Part shown: piece by piece, positions 45,719 through 55,926 of the stretch | How the letters are laid out: every line of letters starts with the position of its first letter | Position numbering within the stretch: position 1 is the first letter of the stretch | Assembly: GCA_020725265.1 (NCBI GenBank) | Contig: DYFK01000001.1 | Location: 104,969 to 168,968 of the forward strand | Source: Hydrogenophilus sp. | GTDB taxonomy: Bacteria > Pseudomonadota > Gammaproteobacteria > Burkholderiales > Thiobacillaceae | DNA: 64,000 nucleotides | Direction: 5' to 3' | The notes under the pieces: model-generated | Told to the model about the DNA's origin: nothing | Database searches by the model: none | The model's input: the letters and a program-made list of their open reading frames with translations, nothing else | Translations under genes and position numbers: made by a program

Positions 45719-46645
45719 CTATTTCTTTCTGGCGCGCGGGTGTGCCTGGTCATAAACCCGGGCGAGATGCTGGAAATCGAGGTGGGTATAAATCTGGGTG
45801 GAAGAAAGGCTGGCATGGCCGAGCATTTCCTGGACCGCGCGCAGGTCACCGGAAGATTGCAGGACATGGCTGGCGAAGGCATGACGCAAGGCATGCGGAT
45901 GGACGTGGCCGTCCACCTGTTGCCTGGCCGCCATGGCGCGCAGCGCGACATGCACGCCGGAGGCGGAGATGCGGGCGCCACGCCGGCCGACAAACAGCGG
46001 CTCGTCGCCGATATTCGGCGCGAGCACCCGCGCGCGCGCCGGCAGCCAGTTCCGCAATGCCGCCAGCGCCTGACGGCCGACCGGCACGACCCGGGTCCGG
46101 GCTCCCTTGCCGGTCACCCTGGCCTGGGCTACATCGAGATCGATATCGCCGACGTTCAATCCGATCAGTTCGGCGCGACGCAGGCCGGAGGAATACATCA
46201 GCTCGAACATGGCCAGGTCGCGGATGGCCCAGACATCGTCGGCCGGCGCGTCGAGCAGACGCGCCATCTGGTCGACCGACAAGGCGTTGGGCAGTTTTCT
46301 TTCACCCTTGGGCGGGTGCAGGCCAAGGCACGGGTTGGCCTCGACCTCGCCCTGGCGGGCCAGATACCGGAAAAATCCGCGCCACGCCGACAATATCCGC
46401 GCCAGCGTTTTCGGCGCCATGCCGCGCGCGTGCAGGGTGGCGAGCGCCCGGCGCAGATCGTGTCCGGCCAGACCGGCCGGTTCGGTTTCGCCCAGACATT
46501 CGCGCAGGTGCCGCAGATCGTAGGCGTAGCCGGCGACGGTGGCGGGACTGTAGCGACGCGCCGTCAGGGCGGCGAGATAGGCGGCGATCCGACGCGACAG
46601 CGGCCCCGTCCCGACCGGATCGTCGACCACCACGGCATCCGCCAT
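45719..46645 (-). CDS. xerC: Tyrosine recombinase XerC
   Basis: ARILSAWRGFFRYLARQGEVEANPCLGLHPPKGERKLP; LMYSSGLRRAELIGL; HPHALRHAFASHVLQSSGDLRAVQEMLGHASLSSTQIYTHLD; linked to DUF484-dapF. Confidence 0.96.
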   Translation of the reverse strand: MADAVVVDDPVGTGPLSRRIAAYLAALTARRYSPATVAGYAYDLRHLRECLGETEPAGLAGHDLRRALATLHARGMAPKTLARILSAWRGFFRYLARQGEVEANPCLGLHPPKGERKLPNALSVDQMARLLDAPADDVWAIRDLAMFELMYSSGLRRAELIGLNVGDIDLDVAQARVTGKGARTRVVPVGRQALAALRNWLPARARVLAPNIGDEPLFVGRRGARISASGVHVALRAMAARQQVDGHVHPHALRHAFASHVLQSSGDLRAVQEMLGHASLSSTQIYTHLDFQHLARVYDQAHPRARKK

Positions 46646-46655
46646 CAGCCCGCCA

Positions 46656-47315
46656 TCAGAGAAAACGCGAACAGGCGGCGCCGGTCAGTTCCGCCAGCCA
46701 GGACAGGTACAGCGTGCCCATTTCCGGATAGAAACGCTTGGCGTCCTCCGAGGCCAGCACCAGCAGGCCGTTCAGGTTGTCCTCGCGCAGCGGCGCCAGC
46801 GCGAACGATTTCTGATGCTCGCCGATGGTACCGAACCAGGCGCGGATTTCATCGGGTACATCGGCGCCACAACGCGGATGCGTGAGACCGGTCATCAGCA
46901 CTTGGATGTCCGCGCTGACCCGCGAGAACTCCGGCAGGCCGGCCAACGCCTCGGGCGTGTCGTCGGTCCACAGGCGGATGCTGGCATGCGGCACCACGAA
47001 ACTGTCGGACAACGACAGGTACAGCGTCTGGAACACCGCCTCCAGGCCGCGCGCGCGCATCAGGCCGAGAGAAAGTTTGTGCAGCTTTTCACCGATGGCA
47101 TCGTTTTCCTCGGCGAACTGGATGAACTCGCGCAGCTTCAACTCCAGGCCGCGCGATTTGTCGCGCAGCGCCAGCACCTGGCGCTCGCCAAGCGAGATGG
47201 CCTGGCCGCTGAACGGGTGCGGCACCGTGATGTTCGCCAGCAACTCAGGGTGACCGACGAAGAAATCCGGATTGAGATTGAGAAATTCGCCGATCTGTTC
47301 GGGAGTGATGTTCAT
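46656..47315 (-). CDS. DUF484 family protein
   Basis: [65 protein letters not shown]; between dapF and xerC. Confidence 0.92.
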   Translation of the reverse strand: MNITPEQIGEFLNLNPDFFVGHPELLANITVPHPFSGQAISLGERQVLALRDKSRGLELKLREFIQFAEENDAIGEKLHKLSLGLMRARGLEAVFQTLYLSLSDSFVVPHASIRLWTDDTPEALAGLPEFSRVSADIQVLMTGLTHPRCGADVPDEIRAWFGTIGEHQKSFALAPLREDNLNGLLVLASEDAKRFYPEMGTLYLSWLAELTGAACSRFL

Positions 47316-48163
47316 GTTTCGATCTCGCCTTGGAAAACGGTGACCGCCGGGCCGGTCAGGAATACGGGCTGGTCGGCGCCTGCCCAATGGATGGTGAGGT
47401 CGCCTCCGCGCGCGTGGACCAGCACGGTGTCATCGAGCAGACCGCGCAGGATGCCGGCGACCACGGCCGCGCAAGCGCCAGTGCCGCAAGCCAGGGTCTC
47501 GCCGGCGCCGCGCTCGAATACGCGCAAGACAACCTCCCGTCGATGCATAACCTGCATGAAGCCGACATTGACCCGTTCGGGAAACGCCGGATGACGTTCC
47601 ACGCGCGTGCCCAGCTCGGCCACCGGCGCGGCCTCGACATTGCAGACCACGCGCACCGCGTGCGGATTGCCCATGGACAGCACGGTCAACTCGACCGGCT
47701 CGCCATCGACATCGAGCACATGGGTATTGGGCATCGCCGGAACCGCCGGTGCCGCCAGCGCGGGCAGGAACGGAATCTCGATCGGCGCGAAACGCGGCGG
47801 CCCCATGTCGACGGTGACGCGGCCATCGTCCTCCAGACGCGGCACGATCACGCCGGCGGCGGTTTCCACCCGGATCTCGCGCTTCGCGGTCAGTCCCTGA
47901 TCGTGCACGAAGCGCGCGAAACAGCGCGCGCCGTTGCCGCATTGCTGAACCTCGCCGCCGTCGGCGTTGAAGATGCGGTAGCGGAAATCGCAATCCGCCC
48001 GCGTCGCCGACTCGACCAACAGGATCTGGTCGCAGCCGATCCCGAAATGGCGATCGGCGATGTCGCGGTATTGCGCGGGCGTCAACGCGACCCGCTGACG
48101 AACGCCGTCGAACACGACGAAATCGTTGCCGGCGCCCTGCATTTTGGTGAAACGCAATCTCAT
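47312..48163 (-). CDS. dapF: Diaminopimelate epimerase
   Basis: [61 protein letters not shown]. Confidence 0.97.
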   Translation of the reverse strand: MRLRFTKMQGAGNDFVVFDGVRQRVALTPAQYRDIADRHFGIGCDQILLVESATRADCDFRYRIFNADGGEVQQCGNGARCFARFVHDQGLTAKREIRVETAAGVIVPRLEDDGRVTVDMGPPRFAPIEIPFLPALAAPAVPAMPNTHVLDVDGEPVELTVLSMGNPHAVRVVCNVEAAPVAELGTRVERHPAFPERVNVGFMQVMHRREVVLRVFERGAGETLACGTGACAAVVAGILRGLLDDTVLVHARGGDLTIHWAGADQPVFLTGPAVTVFQGEIET

Positions 48164-48173
48164 GACGTCCAGT

Positions 48174-48704
48174 TTACCAGCCCATATGCAGGAAATAGGC
48201 GGTGTAGAACGCCAGCCAGCAAAGGGCCAGGACACCCGGACCCCAGGCTTCCGGCAGGCGACGGGCGATGGCGTGGGTCAGCCAGACGATCAGGACGAAA
48301 CGCAGCGCGCGCGCCGGTACGCTGACCAGCAGAAACGCCGCGAAAGGCAGCGCCTGCTGGCCGGCCGCCACGGCATAGAGCTTGTAGGGCACGCCGGTCA
48401 GCGGACCCAGGAACAATGCGCCCAAGCCATGTTCAGCCAGGCTGTCATGCACCTGCCGCCACATGGCGGCGTGGATGGCCGGCACCCGGTCGAGCGCGAG
48501 CCACGCGAAATCGGGCGCGACCGCCCCCCATGCATACATGGCCGCGCCACCGGCGAGGGCGCCGGCGGTGGCCCAGAAGCTGGCGCGCAGGGCGGCGCGC
48601 CGGTGCCTGAGCGCGATGGCGGAGAGCAATACGTCGGGGACGATGAAGAACGCCTCGGCGAATCCCCAGGCAGCGGCGAATCTACCGGCTCGCGGCGGTT
48701 TCAT
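48174..48704 (-). CDS. Small DedA/YqaA-like membrane protein
   Basis: [83 protein letters not shown]. Confidence 0.65.
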   Translation of the reverse strand: MKPPRAGRFAAAWGFAEAFFIVPDVLLSAIALRHRRAALRASFWATAGALAGGAAMYAWGAVAPDFAWLALDRVPAIHAAMWRQVHDSLAEHGLGALFLGPLTGVPYKLYAVAAGQQALPFAAFLLVSVPARALRFVLIVWLTHAIARRLPEAWGPGVLALCWLAFYTAYFLHMGW

Positions 48705-49329
48705 GCGCTTCCGGGCGCGGCAGTTCACTGGCCAGCGCGCGCATGCGCGCCTCCAGCCCGGCCAGGAAATCGGTTTCGTCACCACGCATGGCCTCGCCGA
48801 CGAAGACATCGCAGAAAAACGGCACCAGGATGGGATCGTCCTTGGGCAGGGCCTTGCCCAGGCCGTGCAGGAATACCGGCGTCACCGGCACTTCCGGCCG
48901 GCGCGCGGCGAGCACGGCGACGCCGCGCTTGAAGCGGCCGAGCACTTCCGGCTCGCCGCGACTGCCCTCCGGAAACAGGATCAGGATTTCGCCCCGGTCC
49001 AGCGCCTCCTCGCACGGTTTCAGCGGATCGCGGCCACCGTGGGTCTCCCGGGCGATGGGCAGGATGCCGATCACATTCAGGGCGAACCAGGCCACCAGAC
49101 GGTTGCGCAGGAAGTAATCGGCCGCCGCCACCGGCCGCAGCCTGGGCAGCAGGGCGACGGGAAACAGCGACACCAGCACCAGGGTGTCCAGGTGACTGTT
49201 GTGGTTGGCGGCGACGATGGCCGGGCCCTCCTTGGGCAGCCACCGCCGGTGGCGGACATTGAGGCCCAGCACCACCAGCGCGATGGGACGGGCAACGAGC
49301 AGCCAGAAGGCGAATCGGACCAGCCGCAT
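48682..49329 (-). CDS. PlsC-type 1-acyl-sn-glycerol-3-phosphate acyltransferase
   Basis: AIVAANHNSHLDTLVLVSLFP (HX4D: NHNSHLD) and ILILFPEGSRGEPEVLGRFKRGVAVLA. Confidence 0.9.
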   Translation of the reverse strand: MRLVRFAFWLLVARPIALVVLGLNVRHRRWLPKEGPAIVAANHNSHLDTLVLVSLFPVALLPRLRPVAAADYFLRNRLVAWFALNVIGILPIARETHGGRDPLKPCEEALDRGEILILFPEGSRGEPEVLGRFKRGVAVLAARRPEVPVTPVFLHGLGKALPKDDPILVPFFCDVFVGEAMRGDETDFLAGLEARMRALASELPRPEAHETAASR

Positions 49330-50267
49330 CAGTAATGCAGGTAATACAGATAGTGGAAGAACAGTGGCGCGGTGAAGGTCAGGCTGTCGACGCGGTCGAG
49401 CACGCCGCCGTGGCCGGGAATCAGGCTGCCGCTGTCCTTGATGCCCAGGTCGCGCTTCAGGGCCGAGATGTTGACGTCGCCGACAAAACCGGCCAGACCG
49501 ATCAGCAAGCCCGCCACCGGCGCCTGCCAGCCGACCAGCGGCGTCAGCCAGGGCGCCAGCAGCCAGGCCGCCAGCGTGGTGGTGGCGATGCCGCCGACGA
49601 AGCCTTCCCAGGTCTTCTTCGGGCTGACCTTGGGGATGATCTTGTGGCGGCCCAGCGTCTTGCCCCAAACATACTGCGCGACATCGTTGAACTGGGTCAG
49701 GAACATCAGGAACAGCACCAGACCGGCGGCGCCGCCGGCGGGATTCACGTCCTCCGGCAGCGCCAGCAGGAAGGCCATGTGCGACAGGTTGAACACGGTC
49801 AGCATCAGGCCCCAGTGCAGGGAGCCGGCGGCGCGCAGGAAGCCGGCGGTCTCGCCAATCAGCACCATGCGCATCGGCAGCAGCAGGAACAGGTAGACCG
49901 GGATGAAGATGATGAACATGCCGTACCAGCCGATCGCCACCCACCAGAACTGCACCGGTATGGCCAGGTAGGCCCAGAACAGCACGCGCCGGTCGGCGCG
50001 GCGGGTGGGGATCAGCGACAGATATTCCTTGAGCGCGAGGAAGCTGACGAAACCCAGGAAGATCAGCGACAGGGTCGGAGACAACGCCATGGCGACCGCG
50101 AAGATGCCGGCCATCACCCACCAGGAATTCACGCGCGCGGCGAGTTCGCCGTAATCGCGCTCGGGATGCGCGCGCCGCAGCGCGAACACGATCAGGCTGG
50201 CAAGCAGCAGGATCGCGAAGATGCCGGCGAGGAAGGCAGCGGCGTTGGCGGTGAGCGCCGCGAACAT
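49329..50267 (-). CDS. Phosphatidate cytidylyltransferase family (CdsA-like)
   Basis: SPKKTWEGFVGGIATTTLAAWLLA and RDLGIKDSGSLIPGHGGVLDRVDSLTFTAPLFFHYLYYL. Confidence 0.92.
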   Translation of the reverse strand: MFAALTANAAAFLAGIFAILLLASLIVFALRRAHPERDYGELAARVNSWWVMAGIFAVAMALSPTLSLIFLGFVSFLALKEYLSLIPTRRADRRVLFWAYLAIPVQFWWVAIGWYGMFIIFIPVYLFLLLPMRMVLIGETAGFLRAAGSLHWGLMLTVFNLSHMAFLLALPEDVNPAGGAAGLVLFLMFLTQFNDVAQYVWGKTLGRHKIIPKVSPKKTWEGFVGGIATTTLAAWLLAPWLTPLVGWQAPVAGLLIGLAGFVGDVNISALKRDLGIKDSGSLIPGHGGVLDRVDSLTFTAPLFFHYLYYLHY

Positions 50268-50875
50268 CAGACCGCGCCCTCGGCCAAGCCGCGCCGGGCA
50301 CGGTTCACCACGGTCCAGACCGACAGGGCCAGGACGACGGCGAGCACGCCATCGAGCCAGCCGCCGGCCGGCGCGCCCAGGCCCAGGACGAGGCCGAGCG
50401 CGCCGAATACCAGGGCACGGTCGCTCTTGCCCATCGGCCCGTCATAGCGTCGACTGGCGCCCAAGGTCTGGCTCAGCACGCCGGTCATTTCGCCAAGCGT
50501 GGCCAGCACGACGATGCCCACCACCAGAACCGGCGAAAACCCGGCCACCAGCGCCAGCGGCAGATACAGGGCCGCGTCGGAAACGACGTCGCCGAGTTCG
50601 TTGAGCACGGCGCCCAGGCGCGATTTCTGGCCGTGTTCGCGCGCCAGCATGCCGTCGATGGCATTGAGCGCCATGCGCGCGAACAGCACGCCGGGCAGCA
50701 GCAACAGCCAGCGCGTGTCGTCCGGCCACAGGGCGATGACCACGCCGGTGGCGATCGACAACAGCATGGCGGCGAGGGTGACCTGATTGGCGGTGACGCC
50801 AACGCGGGCCAGCCCGCGCACCAGCGGCCGCAGCAAATTCTGGAAAGCGGGTTTCAGATCGTGGACGCTGGGCAT
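50267..50875 (-). CDS. CDP-alcohol phosphatidyltransferase
   Basis: FARMALNAIDGMLAREHGQKSRLGAVLNELGDVVSDAALY (DG..AR...G...D...D motif). Confidence 0.88.
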   Translation of the reverse strand: MPSVHDLKPAFQNLLRPLVRGLARVGVTANQVTLAAMLLSIATGVVIALWPDDTRWLLLLPGVLFARMALNAIDGMLAREHGQKSRLGAVLNELGDVVSDAALYLPLALVAGFSPVLVVGIVVLATLGEMTGVLSQTLGASRRYDGPMGKSDRALVFGALGLVLGLGAPAGGWLDGVLAVVLALSVWTVVNRARRGLAEGAV

Positions 50876-51336
50876 GCTTCCTCTCCGGCCAGACTCAGGA
50901 TGTAGGCGGAAAAATCGGGATCCTCGCCACGCAGCAAGTCTGACAGGCGGGCGCGGAAATCCTCGCGCCGGCACCATTCGCGCATGTAGTCCTCCCAGGA
51001 ATGCCAGAGCCGGCGCTGCTTCTCGTCCATGTCCGGTTCGTAGGCGAGCAGGTAGGCGCGCTCGAACAACGAGATCAGCATGTCGAAGATGACCAGCTTG
51101 CGTTCGTGCTGCTCTTCGGTCAGATCCGGCACGGAAGCCTGGCTGCGCAGCTTCAGGTCGGGATTGGCGAGCACCACTTCCAGGAAATCGATATAGGCGT
51201 CGGACAATTGCTGCCAGATCGCTTCTTCCTCGTTCTCGCGCTCCTTGCGCTGGTCGAACAGGAACACGCCGATGGCGAGCGGCAGACCGATCACCGTGAC
51301 GACGTAGGACAGGAGTTCCCAGGTTTCCAGGTTCAT
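50854..51336 (-). CDS. Conserved hypothetical protein with one N-terminal TM helix
   Basis: MNLETWELLSYVVTVIGLPLAIGVFLFDQRKERENEEEAIWQQLSDAYIDFLEVVLANPDLKL. Confidence 0.7.
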   Translation of the reverse strand: MNLETWELLSYVVTVIGLPLAIGVFLFDQRKERENEEEAIWQQLSDAYIDFLEVVLANPDLKLRSQASVPDLTEEQHERKLVIFDMLISLFERAYLLAYEPDMDEKQRRLWHSWEDYMREWCRREDFRARLSDLLRGEDPDFSAYILSLAGEEACPASTI

Positions 51337-51440
51337 GGCCGGCGATTCTACGGTGTCGGCGGCGGCTCGGCGCGCGGCATATAATCCGCTGCCCCGACCG
51401 GGCGCGTCCCGCCTGCCCGGCCCGTCCACGGAAGCCTCCG

Positions 51441-52760
51441 ATGTCCGCCCACAAGAAACCCGCCCGTCCGTCCCGTCGTGGCGCCGCCCCCCATGCCGCC
51501 GCCGCGCCCTCCGACACGCCGTTCGATCTGGCGATGGCGATCGACGCGCTCGACCGGGTGTTGACGCTGGAACATCCGGCCGATGCCTGCCTGTCGCGCT
51601 TCTTCCGCGATGTCCCGAAACTGGGCGCGCGCGACCGCGCCTTCATCGCCGAGGCGGTGTACGGCGTGCTGCGCCATCTGCGCAGCCTGAGCGCGCTCGC
51701 CGCGCCCGCCACGCCGCGCCGGCTGCTGCTGGCCTGGATGGCCCGCCACGGCGGCTACAACCTGCGCCAGTTCGAAGGCCGCATCAAGGACGACGACCTG
51801 GACTGGCTGCGTCAGGTCAAGTCGGCCGATCTGTCGGAACAGCCGGAAGCGGTCCGGCTCGAGCTGCCCGACTGGTTGCACGAACGGCTGGCCACGCGTC
51901 ATGGCGACGACCTCGCCGAACTGGCGGCGGCCCTGAACCGGCCGGCGCCGCTCGACCTGCGCGCCAACACCCTGAAGATGCGGCGCGACGACGTGCTGAG
52001 CGCGTTCCAGGCCGAAGGCATCGCCGCCACGCCGACGCCCTGGTCGCCGCTCGGCATCCGCCTGCCAGGCAAACCGGCCCTGCACCAGCATCCGATGTTC
52101 CAGGCAGGCGCCGTCGAGGTGCAGGACGAGGGCAGCCAGTTGCTCGGCCTGCTGCTGGCGCCGCGGCGTGGCGAAATGGTCTGTGATTTCTGCGCCGGCG
52201 CCGGCGGCAAGACCCTGCTGCTGGGCGCGCTCATGCACAACAGCGGCCGCCTGTATGCCTTCGACGTCTCCGAAAAGCGCCTCAACAACCTGAAACCGCG
52301 GCTGGCCCGTTCCGGCCTGTCCAACGTGCATCCGCAATGGATCGCGCACGAACGCGATCCCAAGATCAAGCGTCTGGCCGGCAAGTTCGACCGGGTGCTG
52401 GTCGACGCGCCCTGCTCCGGCCTGGGCACGCTGCGCCGCAATCCCGACCTGAAATGGCGGCAAAGCCCGGAATCGGTCGCCGAACTGACCGCCAAACAGG
52501 CCGCCATCCTGGATTCCGCCGCGCGCCTGGTGAAGCCCGGCGGGCGCTTGGTCTACGCCACGTGCAGCCTGCTGACGGAGGAAAACGAGGACATCGTGGC
52601 CGCCTTCCTGAACGATCACCCGGATTTCCACCTGGTTTCGGCGGGCGACCTCCTGGCGGCCCAGGGCATCGCCCTGGAAATGGGCGAGCACCTGCGCCTG
52701 GATCCGCCCCGTCATGCCACCGACGGCTTTTTCGCGGCGGTGCTGGAACGCGGCGCATGA
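51441..52760 (+). CDS. RsmB/NOP2-family rRNA m5C methyltransferase
   Basis: VCDFCAGAGGKTLLLGALMHNSGRLYAFDVSEKRL; DRVLVDAPCSGLGTLRRNPDLKWR; GGRLVYATCSLLTEENEDIV. Confidence 0.93.
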   Translation: MSAHKKPARPSRRGAAPHAAAAPSDTPFDLAMAIDALDRVLTLEHPADACLSRFFRDVPKLGARDRAFIAEAVYGVLRHLRSLSALAAPATPRRLLLAWMARHGGYNLRQFEGRIKDDDLDWLRQVKSADLSEQPEAVRLELPDWLHERLATRHGDDLAELAAALNRPAPLDLRANTLKMRRDDVLSAFQAEGIAATPTPWSPLGIRLPGKPALHQHPMFQAGAVEVQDEGSQLLGLLLAPRRGEMVCDFCAGAGGKTLLLGALMHNSGRLYAFDVSEKRLNNLKPRLARSGLSNVHPQWIAHERDPKIKRLAGKFDRVLVDAPCSGLGTLRRNPDLKWRQSPESVAELTAKQAAILDSAARLVKPGGRLVYATCSLLTEENEDIVAAFLNDHPDFHLVSAGDLLAAQGIALEMGEHLRLDPPRHATDGFFAAVLERGA

Positions 52761-53311
52761 AACGCTGGCTGGCGCCGACGCTGGCGCTCGCGCTGCTCCT
52801 GGCCGGCCCCGACGCGCGCGCCGAGCCGCTCACCCTGACCGCGCGCGGCAGCGTCCAGATCGCCTTCACGCCCGGCGACGACGCCGCCGGCCTGATCATC
52901 GAAACCCTCGGCAAGGCGCGTCGCCAGGTGCTGGTGCAGGCCTACAGCCTGACCCACAAAGGCATCGCCGCGGCGCTGGTCGCCGCCCGACGACGGGGGC
53001 TGGACGTCGGCGTCATCGCCGATCGCGATCAGCATGGTCGCGTGGTCACCAGCCAGGTCGCCTGGCTGGCCGCCCAGGGCGTGCCGGTCTGGCTGGACGG
53101 CGACCACGCGGCGGCGCACGACAAGGTCATGATTATCGACAGCGGCACACCGGACGCCATCGTCATCACCGGCTCGTTCAACTTCAGCCACGCCGCCCAG
53201 CACCGCAACGCCGAGAATCTGCTGATCCTGCGCGGACACCCGACCCTGGCCGAGGCCTACGCCGCCAACTGGCGCCGGCACCGCGCGCATTCCCTGCCGC
53301 TGCATCCCTGA
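52757..53311 (+). CDS. Secreted phospholipase D-like nuclease (Nuc/ZucchiniI type)
   Basis: Signal peptide; AHDKVMIIDSGTPDAIVITGSFNFSHAAQHRNAENLLI (HxK...N...SFN PLD motif). Confidence 0.88.
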   Translation: MKRWLAPTLALALLLAGPDARAEPLTLTARGSVQIAFTPGDDAAGLIIETLGKARRQVLVQAYSLTHKGIAAALVAARRRGLDVGVIADRDQHGRVVTSQVAWLAAQGVPVWLDGDHAAAHDKVMIIDSGTPDAIVITGSFNFSHAAQHRNAENLLILRGHPTLAEAYAANWRRHRAHSLPLHP

Positions 53312-53331
53312 CCCATCCCGAACCGACGATC

Positions 53332-54621
53332 ATGACCCCGAACGACACCGAGAACTTCAACAACCTGATCGCTCCGCTCCTCGCTTCCCTGGGCAACACC
53401 GCGATGCTGATCGAACTGGCCGCGCTGATCGGCATCGGCATCCTGTCCTGGTTCGCGGTGCATCGTCTCAAACGGCGGCTGGGCGATACCGACACCCTGC
53501 CGATCCCGCTCGCCGACTCCGACTGGAGCCGGCTGGTGTTGCCGCTCGGCCTGCTCGCGCCGGTCCTGATCGGCCGCGCGGTGCTGGCGCACTGGCAGAG
53601 CGTGCATCTGTTCAACCTGGCGGTACCGCTATTGCTGTCGTTCCTGGCGATCCAGGGCTGCTTCTACGTGCTGCGCGCCATCCTCAAGCCCAGCCGCGTG
53701 CTGCAAACCGTCGAACGCATGGTGTCCTGGCTGGTCTGGGGCGTATTCGCGCTGCACCTGACCGGCTATCTGGGCGACGTTGCCGCCACCCTGCACGGCA
53801 TCGGCTTCCATGTCGGCAAGCAATACCTGTCGCTGTACACCGTGCTGGTCGGCCTGCTGTCGCTGGCGGCGACGCTGGTGCTGGCGCTCTGGCTGGCGCG
53901 CACCGTCGAACAGCGGGTGATCGGCGCCATGCCGGTCACCGGCAACATCCGGCTGGCGCTGAGCAAGCTGGCGCGCACCGTGTTCGTGGTCCTGGCGGTG
54001 CTGGTGGCGCTGCCCATGGTCGGCATCGACATCACCGTGCTGTCGGTGTTCGGCGGCGCGCTCGGTGTCGGCCTCGGCCTCGGCCTGCAGAAGGTCGCGG
54101 CCAACTATGTGTCCGGCTTCACGCTGCTGCTCGACCAGTCGATCCGCATCGGCGACATGATCCAGGTCAACGAACACTACGGCGAGGTCAAGGAAATCGC
54201 CACCCGCTACACCGTCATCCGCAACCGGACCGGCATCGAGAGCGTGATCCCCAACGAAATCATGGTCACCTCGCCGGTCATCAACCGCAGCCTGAGCGAC
54301 CGCAACAACCAGGTCCGGCTGCCGGTGCAGGTGGCCTACCGGACCGACCTGGACCGCGTGCGCGAACTGCTGACGCCGGTCGTGGCCGATCACCCGCGCG
54401 TGTTGCCGGAGCCGGCGCCGCAAGTGCGGCTGGCCCGCTTCGGCGAAAACGGCATCGATCTGGAACTGGTGTTCTGGATCGCCGACCCGGAACTCGGTGA
54501 GGGCCGCCTGCGTTCCGAACTCAACTGGGCGGTCTGGGACACTTTCAAGCGCGAGGGCATCGAGATTCCCTATCCGCAACGCGTGGTGCATATGGCCAAC
54601 GCGAAAAGCCAGCCGGATTGA
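53332..54621 (+). CDS. MscS-family mechanosensitive ion channel
   Basis: GALGVGLGLGLQKVAANYVSGFTLLLDQSIRIGDMIQVNEHYGEVKEIATRYTVIRNRTGIESVIPNEIMVTSPVINRS. Confidence 0.93.
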   Translation: MTPNDTENFNNLIAPLLASLGNTAMLIELAALIGIGILSWFAVHRLKRRLGDTDTLPIPLADSDWSRLVLPLGLLAPVLIGRAVLAHWQSVHLFNLAVPLLLSFLAIQGCFYVLRAILKPSRVLQTVERMVSWLVWGVFALHLTGYLGDVAATLHGIGFHVGKQYLSLYTVLVGLLSLAATLVLALWLARTVEQRVIGAMPVTGNIRLALSKLARTVFVVLAVLVALPMVGIDITVLSVFGGALGVGLGLGLQKVAANYVSGFTLLLDQSIRIGDMIQVNEHYGEVKEIATRYTVIRNRTGIESVIPNEIMVTSPVINRSLSDRNNQVRLPVQVAYRTDLDRVRELLTPVVADHPRVLPEPAPQVRLARFGENGIDLELVFWIADPELGEGRLRSELNWAVWDTFKREGIEIPYPQRVVHMANAKSQPD

Positions 54622-54643
54622 GGCCGATCCGACTGGACCAATG

Positions 54644-54681
54644 CCAATGAAAAACCCCGCCGAAGCGGGGTTTTTCATTGG
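54644..54681. terminator. Bidirectional Rho-independent terminator between mscS-like gene and rpmG
   Basis: ccaatgaaaaaccccgc-cgaa-gcggggtttttcattgg, 17-bp perfect inverted repeat with T/A tracts on both strands. Confidence 0.95.
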
Positions 54682-54696
54682 TCCGGAAACGCCGGC

Positions 54697-54864
54697 TTAT
54701 TTCAGCTTGGTTTCCTTGTACGGCACATGCTTGCGGGCGACGGGATCGAACTTGCTGATCTCCATCTTCTCCGGCATGGTCTTCTTGTTCTTGGTGGTGG
54801 TGTAGAAATGGCCGGTGCCCGCGGTGGACTCCAGCTTGATCTTTTCGCGTCCGCCTTTTGCCAT
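54697..54864 (-). CDS. rpmG: 50S ribosomal protein L33
   Basis: [55 protein letters not shown] read directly from the minus strand; too short for the ORF track. Confidence 0.96.
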   Translation of the reverse strand: MAKGGREKIKLESTAGTGHFYTTTKNKKTMPEKMEISKFDPVARKHVPYKETKLK

Positions 54865-54876
54865 GATGCGCTCCTA

Positions 54877-55110
54877 TCAGATGGCGCCGCTGGCGCGCAG
54901 ATCGGCCAGGACGACTTCGATGCCCTTCTTGTCGATCAGACGCAGGGCGGCATTGGAAAGACGCAGACGAACCCAGCGGTTCTCGCTCTCGACCCAGAAC
55001 CTGCGGTACTGGAGGTTGGGCAGGAAACGACGCTTGGTCTTGTTGTTGGCGTGGGAGACGTTGTTCCCCACCATCGGCTTCTTGCCGGTAATCTGACATA
55101 CACGGGCCAT
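54877..55110 (-). CDS. rpmB: 50S ribosomal protein L28
   Basis: [75 protein letters not shown]. Confidence 0.97.
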   Translation of the reverse strand: MARVCQITGKKPMVGNNVSHANNKTKRRFLPNLQYRRFWVESENRWVRLRLSNAALRLIDKKGIEVVLADLRASGAI

Positions 55111-55175
55111 GACGGTCACCCCTGGACAATGCTGAAACGGAAAGTCGGCCTTTATACACGAAGCCTTCGATCCGG

Positions 55176-55850
55176 TCAAAGCCACCCGCGTTCGGCGAAC
55201 GACAGGCCACCGCCGTCGGCGACGATGAAATGGTCGAGCACGCGCACGTCGATCAGGCCGAGCGCGGCCTTGAGCTGGTCGGTGAGCCAGCGGTCGGCCT
55301 GGCTCGCCTCGGCGACGCCGGAAGGATGGTTGTGCGCCAGGATGACGCCAGCGGCGTTGCGCGCCAGCGCGCGCTTGACCACCTCGCGCGGATACACCGA
55401 GGTCTGCGTCAGCGTGCCGCGAAACAGCTCCTCGACCTCGATCACGCGATTGCGCGCGTCCAGGAACACCGCCACGAACACCTCGTGGCCAAGCCCGGCC
55501 AGACGCAGGCGCAACCAGTCACGCACCGCCGCCGGCGAATTGAGCGCGTCACCGGCGCGCATGGCCTCGGCCAGCGCGCGCCGGGCCATTTCCAGCACCG
55601 CCTGCGACTGCGCGTACTTGGCCGGCCCCATGCCGGGAAAGGCCGCGAATTCCGCCTGGCTGGCGGCGAACAGACGGTTCAGGCCACCGAAATGCGCGAG
55701 CAGGTCGCGCGCCAGATCGACCGCGCTCTTGCCGGGCACGCCGACGCGCAGGAAGATCGCCAGCAGTTCGGCGTCGGACAGCGCGGCGGCGCCGCGCGCG
55801 AGCAGTTTTTCCCGGGGCCGTTCGCCCTCGGGCCAGTCGGTGATGGCCAT
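55176..55850 (-). CDS. radC: RadC family JAB-domain protein
   Basis: [78 protein letters not shown]. Confidence 0.95.
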   Translation of the reverse strand: MAITDWPEGERPREKLLARGAAALSDAELLAIFLRVGVPGKSAVDLARDLLAHFGGLNRLFAASQAEFAAFPGMGPAKYAQSQAVLEMARRALAEAMRAGDALNSPAAVRDWLRLRLAGLGHEVFVAVFLDARNRVIEVEELFRGTLTQTSVYPREVVKRALARNAAGVILAHNHPSGVAEASQADRWLTDQLKAALGLIDVRVLDHFIVADGGGLSFAERGWL

Positions 55851-55926
55851 GTGTTCTCCCGGTTTTGTGGTGTCGTGCCGCGCGTCTTCGTCGCGGCACC
55901 ACAGGCTACAGGCGACCGGCCACCGG

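Noticed and set aside
45719-46645. Tyrosine recombinase as evidence of an integron or genomic island
   Set aside because: Housekeeping XerC by synteny with dapF and DUF484; no attachment-site duplication seen.
52757-53311. PLD nuclease as a possible defence effector
   Set aside because: It has a signal peptide and sits alone between housekeeping genes; more likely a secreted Nuc-type nuclease.
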